Source: Mesodorylaimus sp. YZB2_4 (taxonomy: Eukaryota > Nematoda > Enoplea > Dorylaimida > Dorylaimidae). From it: a stretch of 64,000 nt of DNA. The notes below the pieces were generated by a model. The model had not been told where the DNA came from, made no database searches, and saw nothing but the letters and a program-made list of their open reading frames with translations. This document shows positions 33,811 to 46,592 of the stretch, piece after piece (positions within the stretch are counted from its first letter, which is position 1; every line of letters begins with the position of its first letter). The DNA is taken from the NCBI GenBank assembly GCA_030248295.1, contig JASANH010000583.1, forward strand, positions 124,001-188,000, read 5' to 3'. The translations under genes were made by a program, and so were the position numbers.

Positions 33811-34572
33811 CTGAAAAAGGAAAGTAATGGAGAAAAACACTTTTGCATAACCATTGCTCCTCCCACGAACCGCCTTTAGCCCTCTTTTTTTTCCTGCTTT
33901 GCATGTTCACCCCTCTCGACTATCTAAAAAACCAAATTGTGAGTACACGCCCTCGATCCATAAACAACAGAATGCACGTAATCCACCAGCGAGAAAAAAA
34001 CCGGTCCTTCCTTTGTTTCAGTTTTCTCGTCGTCTTTCAGCGACCGCACACACTTTTGATGATCAGGCATTGGGCTTACTGTAGGCGGGAGTTCAAGAAA
34101 ACAGCCCTGGCACATAATGAATAATAAGAAGCGACCAAGAAAGCTACTTTGGCCTGGCTTCTGCCTGACGCTCGATTCACAAGCTCAACCTTAAGTACTC
34201 GCTCCCTCGTCACTTATTTATGTACAACACGTGTGGGCTACAACGATTTTTTTTTTTTTTTTTTTCTAGGAGTATTTTTTTTTTTTCACTATATTTCATT
34301 ATATATACACGTCAAAGCCAGTTCACAAACAAGGAGTAAAGTCGATAGATGTTAGTACCATTATTATCACTGCCATCTTCAAAACCAGTAGATTCCGCCG
34401 ATATGAGCAAGGACCACTAATCGTAAATATTATGAGACAAAAGCAACCTCGCATGAGAGAGAAAGAAAAAGAAAAAACAAAAAGAAAACGCGTGCCTATC
34501 GATGAATTTTCCAATACTATGTTCCCTTTTCATCATTAATCGATTACCCCCCTTTCCAGGCTTGAAGAAATT
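33811..34572. other. low-complexity DNA, no gene seen
   Basis: It contains T-rich runs (34244-34264 and 34276-34286) and no recognisable exon of the expected RecQ helicase core. Short open frames on both strands lack domain signatures. Confidence 0.5.
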
Positions 34573-35478
34573 TTTTTTTTTTTTTTCTTTTTTTTTTGTA
34601 TTTTATTTTATTTTTTTTTTTTTTTAATTTCTGGTTATTTTTAGTACTAAAGAAGACTTTACAAAGATCTCGTTAAAAAGATGCGGTATCAAGGCATAGC
34701 TAGCTCTTTTGAACAAAAGTCGAAGGCGCTTTAAGAGTGAAACCCAAAGGTCAGTGTCTAAATTCTTTTCCTCATAATCCATTCTAGCAAACCAAATGCA
34801 TCTCTGCGCTGATTGTAGAATCAAGTTTACAATCGCCCTGAGATGTGAGGATTTTCCGCCAGTCACTCCAAAAATCCTATTCTCATCGTTCAAAATAATA
34901 GTCGGGTCAATATCCTGGATAAGTACGCTCATCCTGTGCCAAAAAGCCTGAACTCTGTCACACTCAACAAAAACATGATATACGTCTTCGCATTTGTCCT
35001 CGCCAGTCACCTCTGTGCAGTACTTACAATTTGAGCTAACATCTGTAAACTTGGACACTCTGTTCCTTGTATACAATCCTTTGTACAGAAGGGAGAAATG
35101 TATGCTTCGTGCCAGACCATCAACGTGCTTTGTTGTATTTAATCTCCAATATGCACCAAAGTCAATCGATTCTTTCTTAAGCTTCTCCCTCCAATATTCC
35201 TCCATTGCCCTCGTGGCCTTACCCACCTTTTTCTCAAGCATGTCTCTATACAAAAGCTTGGTTTTTACATGCTTTATTGGATAAGTCTTCGCGTCAAGAC
35301 CTACGCTATGGTCACTCAAAAAACTAAATTTAGCTCTCAAAACGGCTTTCCGAATGTCCTTGTATAAACGGGGCGCCCGTATGAAGCTAAGCTGCGATAA
35401 ACTTGCCTTCTCTACTTTACCATAAAAGTAATCGAAGAAAGAGTGATACAACGATAACAAAACTAACGAAAAAAACAA
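34573..35478 (-). pseudogene. 5'-truncated LINE, ORF2 3' end with poly(A) tail
   Basis: The minus-strand frame 35478-34624 (284 codons) lacks a reverse transcriptase catalytic box. It has the post-RT zinc motif of L1/Tx1-type elements (zf-RVT): NCKYC, then EDVYHVFVECDRVQAFWHRM. The stop is followed at once by a 50-nt A-rich tail (T-rich on plus, 34573-34623), as in target-primed insertions. The upstream part is missing, typical 5' truncation. Confidence 0.8.
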
Positions 35479-35844
35479 ATCTCATATCTTTAAAAAAAAC
35501 TCACAAAAATCAAAATTATCAAAGCTCTTCGCAGCATCTTTAAAAAGCACTCGCACCAACTCTTTCAACATTTGGCCAAGCGTGGCCGCAGCCGTCTTAA
35601 CCATGGCCGTGGTGGCGGCGTGGAAGCAGTCGCCGTCGTCTTCGGCCTCAGCCGACGCGTCCATTCGCTGCTGCTCCCACCGCCACCACCTCTGCCGCCG
35701 CCACCTCTCCCGCCGCCACCTCCACCGCCGCCCCCGCCGTTCGCATTCATTGTTCTCCTTAAAGCTATAAAAACGTGTGCAACTGAAAAAAGAACCGAGG
35801 CGCCTTCCAAACTAATGAAACCTTTTCAAAGTCCGCATTACCAC
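35479..35844. other. CCG/CCACC-rich stretch, no gene assigned
   Basis: A run of CCGCCGCCACCTC-type triplets at 35674-35745 gives poly-Gly on minus or poly-Pro on plus. I cannot assign an exon. It borders the truncated end of copy C at about 35845. Confidence 0.4.
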
Positions 35845-38140
35845 AGCCATAACTACTGTACATCGAGGCTCACGAAACCACTTGCTGCACCATTTTATTC
35901 AGGACAGCACTTAATTCCATAACCGTATATTCGCGTTACAAAATTTTTAAACAAATCTTTCAAAATACTCGCGTTCATCTTTCCATCGTGGCCTTGCCCA
36001 TGGTCGTGAAGACAGCATTTTGGACATCAAGAACACAGCACCTAGACTTGGCAGAGGGAGTTCAAACAAGCTCCCATTCCTCCCTTCAAATCGACGAGAC
36101 CCCAAAGTCTTTCTCAAAATCTTGGCCTCATCATCAATGAGCATCCACTTCGATATTAATATGGGTCTCGACGCTACTATCGTCCGCCAAAACCAATAGC
36201 ACTTACGCCACACCTTCCTAAAAATTTGCTGAAATTACGCCTATTCAACTCCAACTGCATTTAAATTACCTTTATGCCATGCCCGTTGCGACCCAAACTG
36301 CCTCCGGCTTGATACCCCTTCCACAGGAACCAATCGAGGCTGGTGATTCAGATTGCCGCACCCAAAAGGCTTCTCGGTTCGACCAGTTGCATATCGATCA
36401 GCGGCATTTAGTTGGTGCATTTCAGCCACGATCGAACGCATCACACCAAATCGTTATGTGGTCCAGGGGTAGCCGTTATTTCTGCACACCCATGCAATAT
36501 GCCTCGCTGATCTCTTACATTTACTCCTGAAAACATGCGGCTTCAGTATTATGACAACGTTGGCCTTTCTTGCTGTTTGGCCGCGGTCAGGGGTAGCCAC
36601 CCTTGGCCACGACATCGAGGAGAATGACAAAGGGGTCAAACAGCTTCACCAGCACTGCACAGTTTCCAAGTTTAAAAAGGGGGCCCCCCAGGAGCCTCGA
36701 CCTGACCTGAACCCTTTGACCTCGACCTCGACCTGACCTGAACCCTTCGGCCTCGACCCCGACCTGACCTGAACCCTTAGACCTCGACCAGACCTGAACC
36801 CTTTGACCTCGACCTCGACCTGACCTGAACCCTTAGACCTCGACCAGACCTGAACCCTTTGACCTCGACCTCGACCTGACCTGAACCCTTAGACCTCGAC
36901 CTAGACCTGATCTGAACCCTTTGACCTCGACCCCGACCTGACCTCTAGAGTATTGGCCCTATGCTGGCTGAGCACTTCCCAAACTTACCTGGTCTCTTTT
37001 GTCCAAATCCGCCACGTCGATACTGTCCGTGACCTCAACAGCACGCGATGGCTTACGGACTCGTCGACTCGGCTCCACATACCTGCGCGTCCCTTCCTCT
37101 TATAATTAGCGTCATGGAGCATGAGGCATCGGAAACACAATCATGACTTGAAATAAACAAGTTCCCAAGACACTTGCTTCAAGAAAGTTTCAAACATCAT
37201 TTCTGATCGTGAATAACATGAAAAACCAGTTGCTACACTGGAAATTGTCGAAATTGGCAGGGCAACTTTAATTTCCGCCCCTCATTTTTCAGATATTCGA
37301 TATAGTTTCATGAATTCAATCAAAAACTCGTTTCTTCAAAAAAATTTAGAAATTCGTCAAAATGCCACAGTTTTGGAGGACGATCCTGAATTTCCTCTCG
37401 AATCTTTTAACAACTGTAAGTAAGTATCGGTGACACATTTTTAGCAGCAAATCTCAACTTTTTATCACTTTTTCCAAACTTGATTTCAAATCATCCTCCA
37501 CCTCATTTTTTGGGAAAAACTTTTGCATCTCCTCGAACCTGCACACTTATTCACAAACAAATCGACAGAACGGACACTTACCAAAAAAAATGAAGACTTT
37601 CTACGAACGATATCGATCGATATCAGTTTATCGTCGAAATCTGAAAAAGAAATAAGATGATGCACATTTACCTCGTAAAAATTCTAGCTTTTCTTTTAAA
37701 CATGACAATGCATCTATAAAATTTCCCCCCCTCCCCAATAAAGAAATTAAATTACTTTGATTGAAAAACAAAAAACTTCTCCAAAACTCTTGTTTCTCGA
37801 AATTTCTCTGATCTTGGATGGAAAGAAAGGAAAGTTTCAAGCCTGGTTTCAAGCCTGGATCAAGACTAGCGCACTTTTCCAGACGCACACTTCTTCTAGT
37901 CTCCGCCTTCTGGAGGTTTTGAAGTAAGAATGACGCTCAGGTACCATGGTAGCTCCGCCCACCGCTACTATAGGAATTCGAATTCGAGCGCGTAAACCAG
38001 CCAACTTTGACCGCTAGTCACAGCTGACCACGTGGCCATTGGCAGCTAAAATTTTGGCAAACTGTTTCTATGGTCATTTGTGATGTTTTTCTTCGGTTTT
38101 TGACCCGAAATTGAGGAGGACACTCAAATAGGTTACCTCG
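35845..38140 (-). mobile_element. inverted pogo-type copy C
   Basis: The minus strand from 38140 to 35845 repeats copy A from its start to about position 26815. It includes the decayed G-patch exons (KGYQAGGSLGRNGHGIK at about 36290) and the 3' open exon MWRKCYWFWRTIV (36213-35947). It lacks the AGTCAAATAGGCT terminus, so it is truncated at 35845. It either forms the right end of the composite element or is an independent broken insertion. Confidence 0.75.
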
Positions 38141-38142
38141 TC

Positions 38143-39870
38143 AGTTTCTCAGGCTGAGATTGACCATGCAGACATAGAGACTGCTCTCTATGTCCTGGTC
38201 AGTATTCGTTTATGGCTTATGGAAAAATGGGATCTACGACTACTTCTAGTGGTGGCCCTGGCTCACTTGATTCTTGGTGAAGAGACAGATGTTTTCCAAG
38301 TAAGCGCCATTATTTGGGGAATAAAAGAATTTTATTCCCTCGAATAATGCCACTTCGGAACACAACTCGGAAACCTAAAGAAACAAACTCCAACACTATA
38401 CGGAAGATCCGGGACTATCCCCCCCTCCCATTACTGGGTTGGGGGTTTGCTCCTCCCTTCACCAGACTTGCGAGATTTCTTTCTTTTTGGTTCGGTCGCC
38501 GTACCACTCGTACTCGGTTTATCGCCCGCTGGGCCCGGAGGGGGGCGGAGTTGGTGGCGTCAACTTGTCTAAACGTTTAGACATAGCATCGATTCTCTCG
38601 ACAAGACTGCCCACCAACTCCTTGAAGTCGGGTTTGTCAGTCTCGCTAACTTTCACAGGCTGAGCACCGGCCTCACTGACTTCCCTTCTCCCCCAGAACT
38701 TAAAGCTCCGCTACTTCGCCCACTCGTCGCCATTTTGCTCGCCTCAACAACCGCTCGATTAACCATTTCCCGCAAAGCTTTCGGGTGAAAAATCACTCGT
38801 CCGCCACCCATTGAATAGATGGCCGCGAATAACTGACCAACCGGAACTGTAACGTGCCAGGAGTACTCGTTTTGGCCGCCAGCAAAAGCTGCTGTTTCGA
38901 CGGAATGCGCTTTCCCGATTTCCTCTTTCCAGGATCCATATCCAACGCTCGAACTAATCGATTCGAAAAATTTGATTGTTCTCCATGGATAAAAAGAAGA
39001 AAATTATACTTAGGTTTAGTGGGACAATTTTACACTAGGCGTTAAACTCGGGAATTGATAACTCGTTGCCCCGTATAGTCAAGGTGAATCATGTCCCTTT
39101 TCGCAGACCCCTCCCACTCCGACTTGGATGGATTTCTCTACCATAGTTCAGATGAGTAGTGGTATAGTGTACTAAAGGGTTCCACATCAACACTTGTCCG
39201 TTAGGGCTAGGTCTATAGCGGAGTCACACTCTCAAAATCCTAGGCATTATGCTCTACAAGACTAAGGTAGGATTGATTTCATGAACCTCGTGGCAATGCT
39301 AGGAGACCTGAAATCGGCCGACCCCATAACCCAGATGGGCGTTGTCAATAGGGCTGCGATCCTTGACTCATGTAATCCTATGGCTTTGCCTTAGGACCTG
39401 TAGTTTGCCTTGTTTAGATTCAGCCTGTCCTACCACTTGGCGTGGGCCTGTGGGGATTGAGTTACTGATTCGTATCACGAAGAGGTACTAAACAAAGGCT
39501 TATCACGAATCTAACGCGTCACTTTACGCATTTATGGGCAACCTGGCCGGAGGCCGGTTAGAGTGAGGCACCTCACTCTATACCACTTCATGCACGCTGA
39601 ATTATTATGGATTAACGGATTCCCACTTGTATTTCTGACCTTAGGAAGCGTACGGCTACTGCTCCGCCCTTTCGAGCCCAGATCTTATAAGGCTCAGATA
39701 ACTTAAGGGAATCCAAACGAACGAAGTTGGCGGTTAGTGCACAGCCGTTTCCTACCGAGTTGGCAAGCCCACTGGTCATTGGTTCCGGACCGTAGATCCC
39801 CGCTATATAGGCTCTGTGTCTAAGCTTTTTACTAGTATTTTTACTAGCGTCTGTTCCGTATCAAGCGTAT
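38143..39870 (-). repeat. direct repeat D1 with 970-bp insertion
   Basis: 38143-38205 plus 39178-39870 match D2 (45768-46519). The end shared by both is GTTTCTCAGGCTGAGATTGA, followed by a hairpin CATAGAGA-CTGC-TCTCTATG. Inside are an AGAGTGAGG-CA-CCTCACTCT hairpin (39560) and GGATTAACGGATTCCCAC (about 39610), which resembles conserved 28S. Its position after the R4-like ORF suggests a 3' untranslated region. Confidence 0.8.
38206..39177 (-). other. insertion within D1 with unrecognised coding remnant
   Basis: D2 lacks this block. On the minus strand a frame from about 38950 to 38690 reads SWHVTVPVGQLFAAIYSMGG onward. After a one-base shift it continues KVSETDKPDFKELVGSLVER, RIDAMSKRLDKLTPPTPPPP. 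The composition suggests a gag-like or nucleic-acid-binding protein start. I do not recognise the family. Confidence 0.4.
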
Positions 39871-40095
39871 GGGAAGTCCCGCCAAAGTCGCAACTAGGCG
39901 CTCGGTGACTTCTCTGCAGGCTCCGATGACTATTGGATGAACGGTAATTACGTAGCCCCAGTCACGACCTAACTCGCAAGCTAGGTTGTCGTCTGGAAAA
40001 AAGTGACCGTCCAATTAAGGATGGTCTTTTTTCAACATGGAATTTTCAGCATACTCGGCGTATTCACGACATTCTTGATTACGCAAGTTATTGAA

Positions 40096-43000
40096 CTAAG
40101 ACACTGTCAATTCTATTATATATATCCGTTTTGCTCGCTCATCTACCAATATGATATCAGGACGGTTATATCCTAATTTTCTAACAGTAATCAACGGGTG
40201 ATCTTGGTAAAGATCGTAACGTTCATTTGTCCTTACGCCCTCAATTCTTTGCCTGAAATGACAGGATTCGACCCCGGATTCAATACAGATACTATTGTAC
40301 AGTGCCACGCCGTTATGCCGTTTGACCATCAAACCAGGTCTCCAGTGCGGACATGGCGATAACACGTCTTCAGCTGTCTCTTTTCTTAGACGAGCCAGTA
40401 AGGTCGAACAATTCAACCTGCACGTTTGGTCTGTTCCAATATGCTTTGGATGACCCCTCAATATCAGCTGGCCTTCTTGCGCGACCACTATATTGTTCAC
40501 AATTCCAAAGCTAAGGAGTCTTTCCCGCAACCAAGCAAAGCTATGGCTCAAGTCAAGGTCCTGATTTCGAAACGGAGCTCCCGCCTTTTCCAGCGAAAGC
40601 AACTCTCGATACTTGGACTCTTTAAACTTCTAGCGGAGTCTACTCACTATTTCTCTGGCTGCGTCGGTGGGTCTGCTGAAGACCATTTCTAGCCCAACCT
40701 CGGACTCTCCTCCCGTACTTTCGAGCACAGTGAGAGTCAGCTGCTCGGGGTCATCGAACACCTCGAGCTTTATGTCCAGTCCGCACTCTCTCAGTGCGTT
40801 CCGAAAACCACTGACGATAGTTTTTTTCTTTCGTTCAGTCAACGCTTGCATCAAGGAGAAACAGGGCTTAAGCTCACTGGTCATAGCAATATAACAGTAA
40901 CTGTAAACTATTGACCCATAGAGTGCCTGTTCGAACGAGCTTAGACCTAGGCCTCCCTTGTCTGTGTCCAGGTACAGCCGTGCAACCAAGTTAGATCTAT
41001 GGCGAGCTTTCATTCGCACGAGCAATGTACGAACGGCCTCGTCTAATTTCCTTGCGTCCTGGACCAAAGAAGCGAACTTCCTGGCTCCTATGATTATGTT
41101 CGAGAAGTAGTACCGAGCCTTCGGGATGGATCCAGAATTAAAAATGCCCACCTTTTGCCGAAAGGTTAACTCAGATTCCCAAATTACTTGGTTTCTCGAC
41201 ATTCCTGACTACTTGATTCGTCGCCACGCATCGGCGTGACCGACGTTAGCTGATTTCTCCACACCCAAGTACCTATAAACAGCACGAAGTCAGAGGGTGG
41301 GAATTCCATCGCGCGGATCCTCTTCGCGAGAAACCGCATCAGGCGTGGAATCTTCGTTCAAGTGATAGAATGCCGATTGCTTTCGCTTAATCGACATACC
41401 TATCTCGTTGACTAAAATTTTAAGCTCGTGCACAACTTGTACGAGCTGCGCCGGATCAAGAGCGTATATAACTAAATCGTCCACTTATGGTTTAGCAATA
41501 GGGCATTAGGCCCCATGCGACCACCTATCGTACCATGCGCCGTGATGTACAGAGGTAGTTGAGTAATCAGGTAATAACTTTCGGGAGCGACGCATAGCCC
41601 AAAGATCAGCGGGCTCAAGGTATCACCTTGCAGTTCTCTGTAACCGACCCTTAAGGGTCTGCTCTTTCGCAGTTGCCCTTCACTCACCCCTTCGATTTTG
41701 CGAGTTCCCAATTGGACATTAAGCTAGAGATCATTCGCCGAAGGCTGCCGTCAATTCCAATAGTTTCTAGGACCAATCGTATATAGTCATTCGAAACACC
41801 ATCGAATGCTTTCGCAAAATCGATCCAGCATACACTGAATCCAGGGTTGGCCGGTATTTCGCATCTATCACTACGTTACGATCCAATGAATAAGCTAGGG
41901 TGCAACCCCATACGCCCTTCTTGCGTGATACCCGATTTCGCGGTAGACCCGTATTGTAATGCCCGATATCTTCATTTCTGTGCCCGTACGTTTGGTCGCC
42001 CTCCCAGTGAGTAACATTCTCATTGCAACTCACAGTCCAATTCTCAGTCATCCGATTACTGATATATAACTTATCGATGCCTATATTACTCCAGTAGTCC
42101 TGGACGACGTCAACGGGAACGGATCGCCCTTCGGCTTTCTTACAAAGCGACTCTGGGATTGGTGCCCATCGAATTCTCTTACGTTCAGCTTCCTCTAGTT
42201 TGACCTTTCGAAGCTTTTTACCCTTCTCCAAGTGCAAAATTAGATCGTAGTATAAGACAGCCATATTTTGCATGGATCGGAGCTTATATCTCTTTCCGAA
42301 GACTCGACATAATTGCTTGAGATTACTTTCCTGTCTCCGAGCTAGGGACTTATTGCCCTTCAGGCAACCAATGATATCCTTAAGCTTTCCCAAATTTCGG
42401 ATTAGAGTCTGAATCTTATTACGATTCTCTTCTAAACACTCTTTGGTAGTCTCTTGGGCTCTCGATTTGGTGAGTATATCGGTAATCGTTTTAGCAATGG
42501 CATACACCGCACAATTCAACCGAGTAAAACTCCTAGAGGCATCCTGAGACCCTGGTAAGATCGTTTCTTAAATCCAATCATTACCGAACTTAATCAACCG
42601 ATCCGGAACACGACCATGTCTTAACGGTCTAATCGGTGGGCGATAGCTGCCCCTTCTGACATTTGAGGACCGACTGACATAGACTGGCAAAATTACCGTA
42701 TTCAATCTCGGTCGTAGATATCGTTGACGGCTCTTCATCTTGATCCCGGGTCCTCGGGCTTGTCGAAGCCCTAGCCAGATCGCCTGAATCGCCTTTACTA
42801 GTCTTTACTAGAGCTGGTATTACCAGACCCTCTAACTCGTCAACAAGAGGAAGTTCCCTTGATTGATAAATCAAAGAGGAGGCGCCGGCACACTGGCGCT
42901 TCTCAGGACTTAATATCGAGAGGCTAAGTTCAGGTCTTCTACGAGTCTGACTAGCGCCTGTACTTCGCGGGGAGATTATAGGTTCTCCCTCACTTCCAGG

Positions 43001-43738
43001 AACACCATGCATATCGACAGTCGTTTCCTCCCTTTGCGCTCTCTCGACGACTGGGGTCTCGCTTTGCTGCGAGTTGATTGTCGCATGTTTTGCGATTTCG
43101 CCCCCATCGTTCTTTTGTTCAGATCTACTTCTTTATCTATATTTTTGAACTAACGCTTGAGCAGATCTTACAGCATTAGACACTTTCCTGTCAGCACATA
43201 GAACATCCTAGACGCTTTTCAGCCGTTTACTGTCAACCTTTCCTGTTAGCTGGGAGGTGCAGCTCTTGCCAGCTGCCACCAAGGCGACGACGTCGGCATT
43301 CGTCCTGACGTTTTAGCGTTGGGATTTACGATCGCCTGCTTGACTAGCAAGCGAAGCAACGCTCAGGCTAGCGCTCGCTTGACGACCAGCGTCTTCCTGC
43401 GGTGCTTGACTACTTTTTCTGGGCCGAGACCCTTCCCCAGTAGCTACCGAGCTGTGATCGCGCGCAACTGGGTTATTTGAAGCCACCCTCGGGGCTTTTT
43501 TCGGTTTTTTATACTCGCTTCCTTGCCCACCCTCCCCGCGTTTTACCCCATGGGTACTAGGTCCAGAACGAGTTCGTACATCTTGGTCAGCTTTTTGGCT
43601 GGCATATTCTTCGCCGCCTTCTTCACTGTCCGAGGGCGAGTCCGAAGTCAGGTTAACAAGCGCGGCATACCAGTTTTTTCCTGTTGTACTCTTCGGGGCA
43701 TATGGGGTACGACCACCTTGACTAAACTGCCAGGCCAT
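40096..43738 (-). pseudogene. R4/Dong-clade non-LTR retrotransposon ORF, degenerate
   Basis: Pieces of one ORF are spread over several frames. 43738-43313 and 43012-42629 are low-complexity N-terminal parts. 42519-41767 is a basic region and RT start. 41711-41472 contains LQGDTLSPLIFGLCV, and VDDLVIYA (41490) is the RT catalytic box. 41202-40630 is the thumb with TDKGGLGLSSFEQALYG. 40602-40096 is the C-terminus with CRLNCSTLL, ETAEDVLSPCPHW (zinc motif with Asp in place of His), RHNGVALYNS, and RPDIILVDERAKRIYIIEL, a PD-(D/E)XK restriction-like endonuclease. R4-clade elements use that nuclease to enter specific sites, 28S rDNA in Ascaris. Several frameshifts make it dead. Confidence 0.82.
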
Positions 43739-45767
43739 ATAGGTGGAAGGACGAGAGAAAAGGCACTGCCTAATCCCAGATTGTTTAACGTGGCCATAGG
43801 CGTTTACGTCGTTGCGCTTCCCACAATGGCATCGAATCGGCTCTCATACCCGGGCTCGATAGCTGCCCGTGCAGGCTTCGGTTATTTCAATACCTTAGAT
43901 CAGGGTACAGGAATTCATCCAAGTTCGTGAACATACCTCCCATCGAGATACTTCGACGGGGCTCCTAGGTAGCTCGTTTCAAGTACCACTTCTACTAGAC
44001 TACTGATGCACTACAATACGTTCTGACACCAAGGACCATCCAGTCCTCGGGTCATACTCGGGTTCCCACTCGGTACCTATAATTAGCCAGACGGGACCAC
44101 ATATTATATATAGCACAGAGGCTGAATCACCATTTCCCATACTCCATCATCGCGTTAGCTGGCTAAACTAATCACGAATGGGTTCTCTACTAGATACACC
44201 CCCAGAAAGGTTAGTATAGACACGTTATACCATCAGGGACAGGGATCAGGGTGCTAAGGCCTATAATCGAAGTGCCCTACCCGTCCTCGAAAGACTAGGT
44301 TCATACTTACAACTCGCTGGTTAACCACACCTATGCGAGAGCGACAAGTGCAAGAGGTACCTTACTGTACACTCTCATTACTACTGAGAGCAAAGCAGGT
44401 CAGGCGCACTGCTCCCAGGGAGTATTTCGGCTTATGGCCAGGGAATACTACCTGTCTATTCAGGGTTTCATAATGCCCTTGAATTCTTATCAGTAGCCAA
44501 AGTGGAAAAAGGCGGCCCACTCTAAGTACTCAGTCTATCCCGTGGCGAGAGAGACCTCGCTTATGGACTAGAAGGTTCGGTGGTTATACCTCGACCCATA
44601 TATCTGAGTTAATACTAGATATACCGCTTATAACTTCAGGCTAGCCCCAGTCGCCCAGTTACTTATAGACGAGCGGCATTATTTGATACCGCATTGGCTT
44701 TCAGAGTCCCGACGATTATCTCGAAGGGACTCTCTATACTAGCCTATAACTAGTATATTCAGCCAATGATTATATCTATATACATAGGCCTGATGGTTCA
44801 GGTCCTATGATAGGTCTTATTCTCTTATATAGAGTATTCCATCCTGTAAAACCAACCTCAGGGGGAAAGATAAGTATACACATACTGAAGTCAGACGGAG
44901 ACGACAGTATCAATAATCCAGGCCTGCTCGCACTCTTCTCTATGCTCCCGTTCCTAGGTATGTTTCGGGCCTATAACCTCGGGCAATACCCTGGCCCATA
45001 TTAATAAATATAAGCAGGAGAAAGCGGTTCCATCAACCCTTGCCTCCCGGGAGTACTTCGGCTTATGGCCCTGGAGTACTACCCACCCAGTCAGGAACTT
45101 AATCTAATGCCAGCTCTCTTATGAGTAGCCAAGCGGGAAAAAACCGACCCACTCAAAGTACTCGGTCTACCCTAAGTAGAGTATCAACTCTCCTCTAGGG
45201 CTAGAAGGTCAGTTTTCGTGACTCGACCCTTATATGCGAGACCTTGTTAATAACAGGTCTACTCTGATGACTTTAAGGCGCGTCCTGAAGCGTCCAGTCA
45301 ATCAAGGGCGAGCGGCATCATTATTAAGGAAAGAAAAATCAGGACCTCCAGTAAATATACTACTGAAGGTCCTTACTTGCCAAGCCTATAACTAGCAAAA
45401 TTGGTCGATATACTTAATCTTTCTCATAGACTCGATAGGGGAATTCTATGAAATTGGTTTCAAACCTCTAAAACGAGTACTTCGCCTTCATCAAAACCAA
45501 CCTTAGGGCGAAGAGTAAACTTTCTTATATGCCGACAGACTGGTGTTAACGTCTCGTTCGAAGTACCAGGAAAGCATCCGTCCCTCTGCATATTTGAATC
45601 GTTCGCGGCGTAAGCGGTACTGCCCTCACGGCTTGCCGGGCCACACTGAGGGAGAATGCGCCAGGAAAAATACCGCGCGGCCCCATCCTGGAGCATTATA
45701 CCTTGGGAGGCGGACGGCCTCACATTAGAACCCTATTCGTATTCTAGGGTTCCTGCGAGCGAAGCTT
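43739..45767 (-). repeat. 5' region of R4-like element with two diverged tandem units
   Basis: Two units of about 0.65 kb (44395-45030 and 45031-45690) share blocks such as GGGAGTATTTCGGCTTATGG, GTAGCCAA, AAGTACTCGGTCTA and AAACCAACCT, in the same order. Divergence is high. Tandem monomers upstream of an ORF recall promoter repeats of other LINE elements. No reading frame of interest is seen. Confidence 0.6.
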
Positions 45768-46519
45768 AGTTTCTCAGGCTGAGATTGACTATACAGGCAT
45801 AGAGACTGCTCTCTATGTCCTGATCACGGTACCACATAAACGCTAGTCCGTTGGAGCTAGGTCTGTAGCGGAGTCCCACTCTTTAAAACCCGACAATTCT
45901 GCTCCAGGAGGTTAAGGTAGGATTGATTCCATAAACCTCGTGGCAATGCCAGGAGGCCTGAATTCGGCCGGCCTCATAACCCTAGTAGGCGTTGCCCATA
46001 GGGCTGCGATCTTTGACTCATGTAATCCTATGGCTTTGCCGTAGGACGTGTAGTCCGCCTTGTCTAGATTTAGCCTGTCCTACCACTTGACATGGGCCTG
46101 TGGGGATTGAGTTACTGATTCGTATCACGAAGAGGTACTAAACAAGGGCTTATCACGAATCAAACGCGTCACTTTACGCATTTATGGGCAACCTGGCCGG
46201 AGGCCGGTTAGAGTGAGGCACCTCACTCTATACCACTTCATGCACGCTGAATTATTATGGATTAACGGATTCCCACTTGTATTCCTGACCTTAGGAAGCG
46301 TACGGCTACTGCCCGCCCTTTCGAGCCCAGATCTTATGAGGCTGGGATAACTGAAGGGAATCTAAACGAACGAAGTTGGCGGTTAGTGCACAGCCGTTTC
46401 CTACCAAGTTGGCAAGCCCACTGGTCACTGGTTTCAGACCGTAGATCCCCGCTATATAGGGTCTGTGTCTAAGCTTTCTACCAGTATTTCTACTAGCGTC
46501 TGTTCCGTATCAAGCGTAT
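45768..46519 (-). repeat. direct repeat D2
   Basis: Close match to D1 without the 970-bp insertion. It ends at 45768 at the same base as D1 and is cut at 46519 exactly where D1 meets unique sequence. The simplest reading is a 5'-truncated copy of the same element family inserted head-to-tail next to the longer copy. Confidence 0.8.
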
Positions 46520-46592
46520 CCATCCAAAGTCAAGTCCGTTATCCGATTCGTGATTTCGCTTCACAATGTGAACACAGAAAGCGGCCACTCAA

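Larger units (their letters stand above)
26838..38140. mobile_element. candidate 11.3-kb composite pogo-like transposon
   Basis: The segment begins GGTAACCTATTTGAGTGTCC and ends with its inverse GGACACTCAAATAGGTTACC. About 0.9 kb of matching sequence is inverted at the two ends (26838-27760 and 37230-38140). The left end leads directly into an intact pogo-like transposase. The interior holds a G-patch gene, a RecQ-type gene 3' part, a LINE fragment and a decayed G-patch copy. No other matching terminus is seen near the transposase. It may instead be several neighbouring insertions around a host locus; the sequence alone does not decide. Confidence 0.45.

Noticed and set aside
35565..35922. 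Poly-Gly or poly-Pro proteins around 35674-35745
   Set aside because: Triplet-rich DNA is open in several frames on both strands; no sign of real coding.
45255..45290. CTGATGA followed by GAAG, as a possible hammerhead ribozyme core
   Set aside because: The second conserved core (CGAAAC type) and the three stems are not present on either strand.
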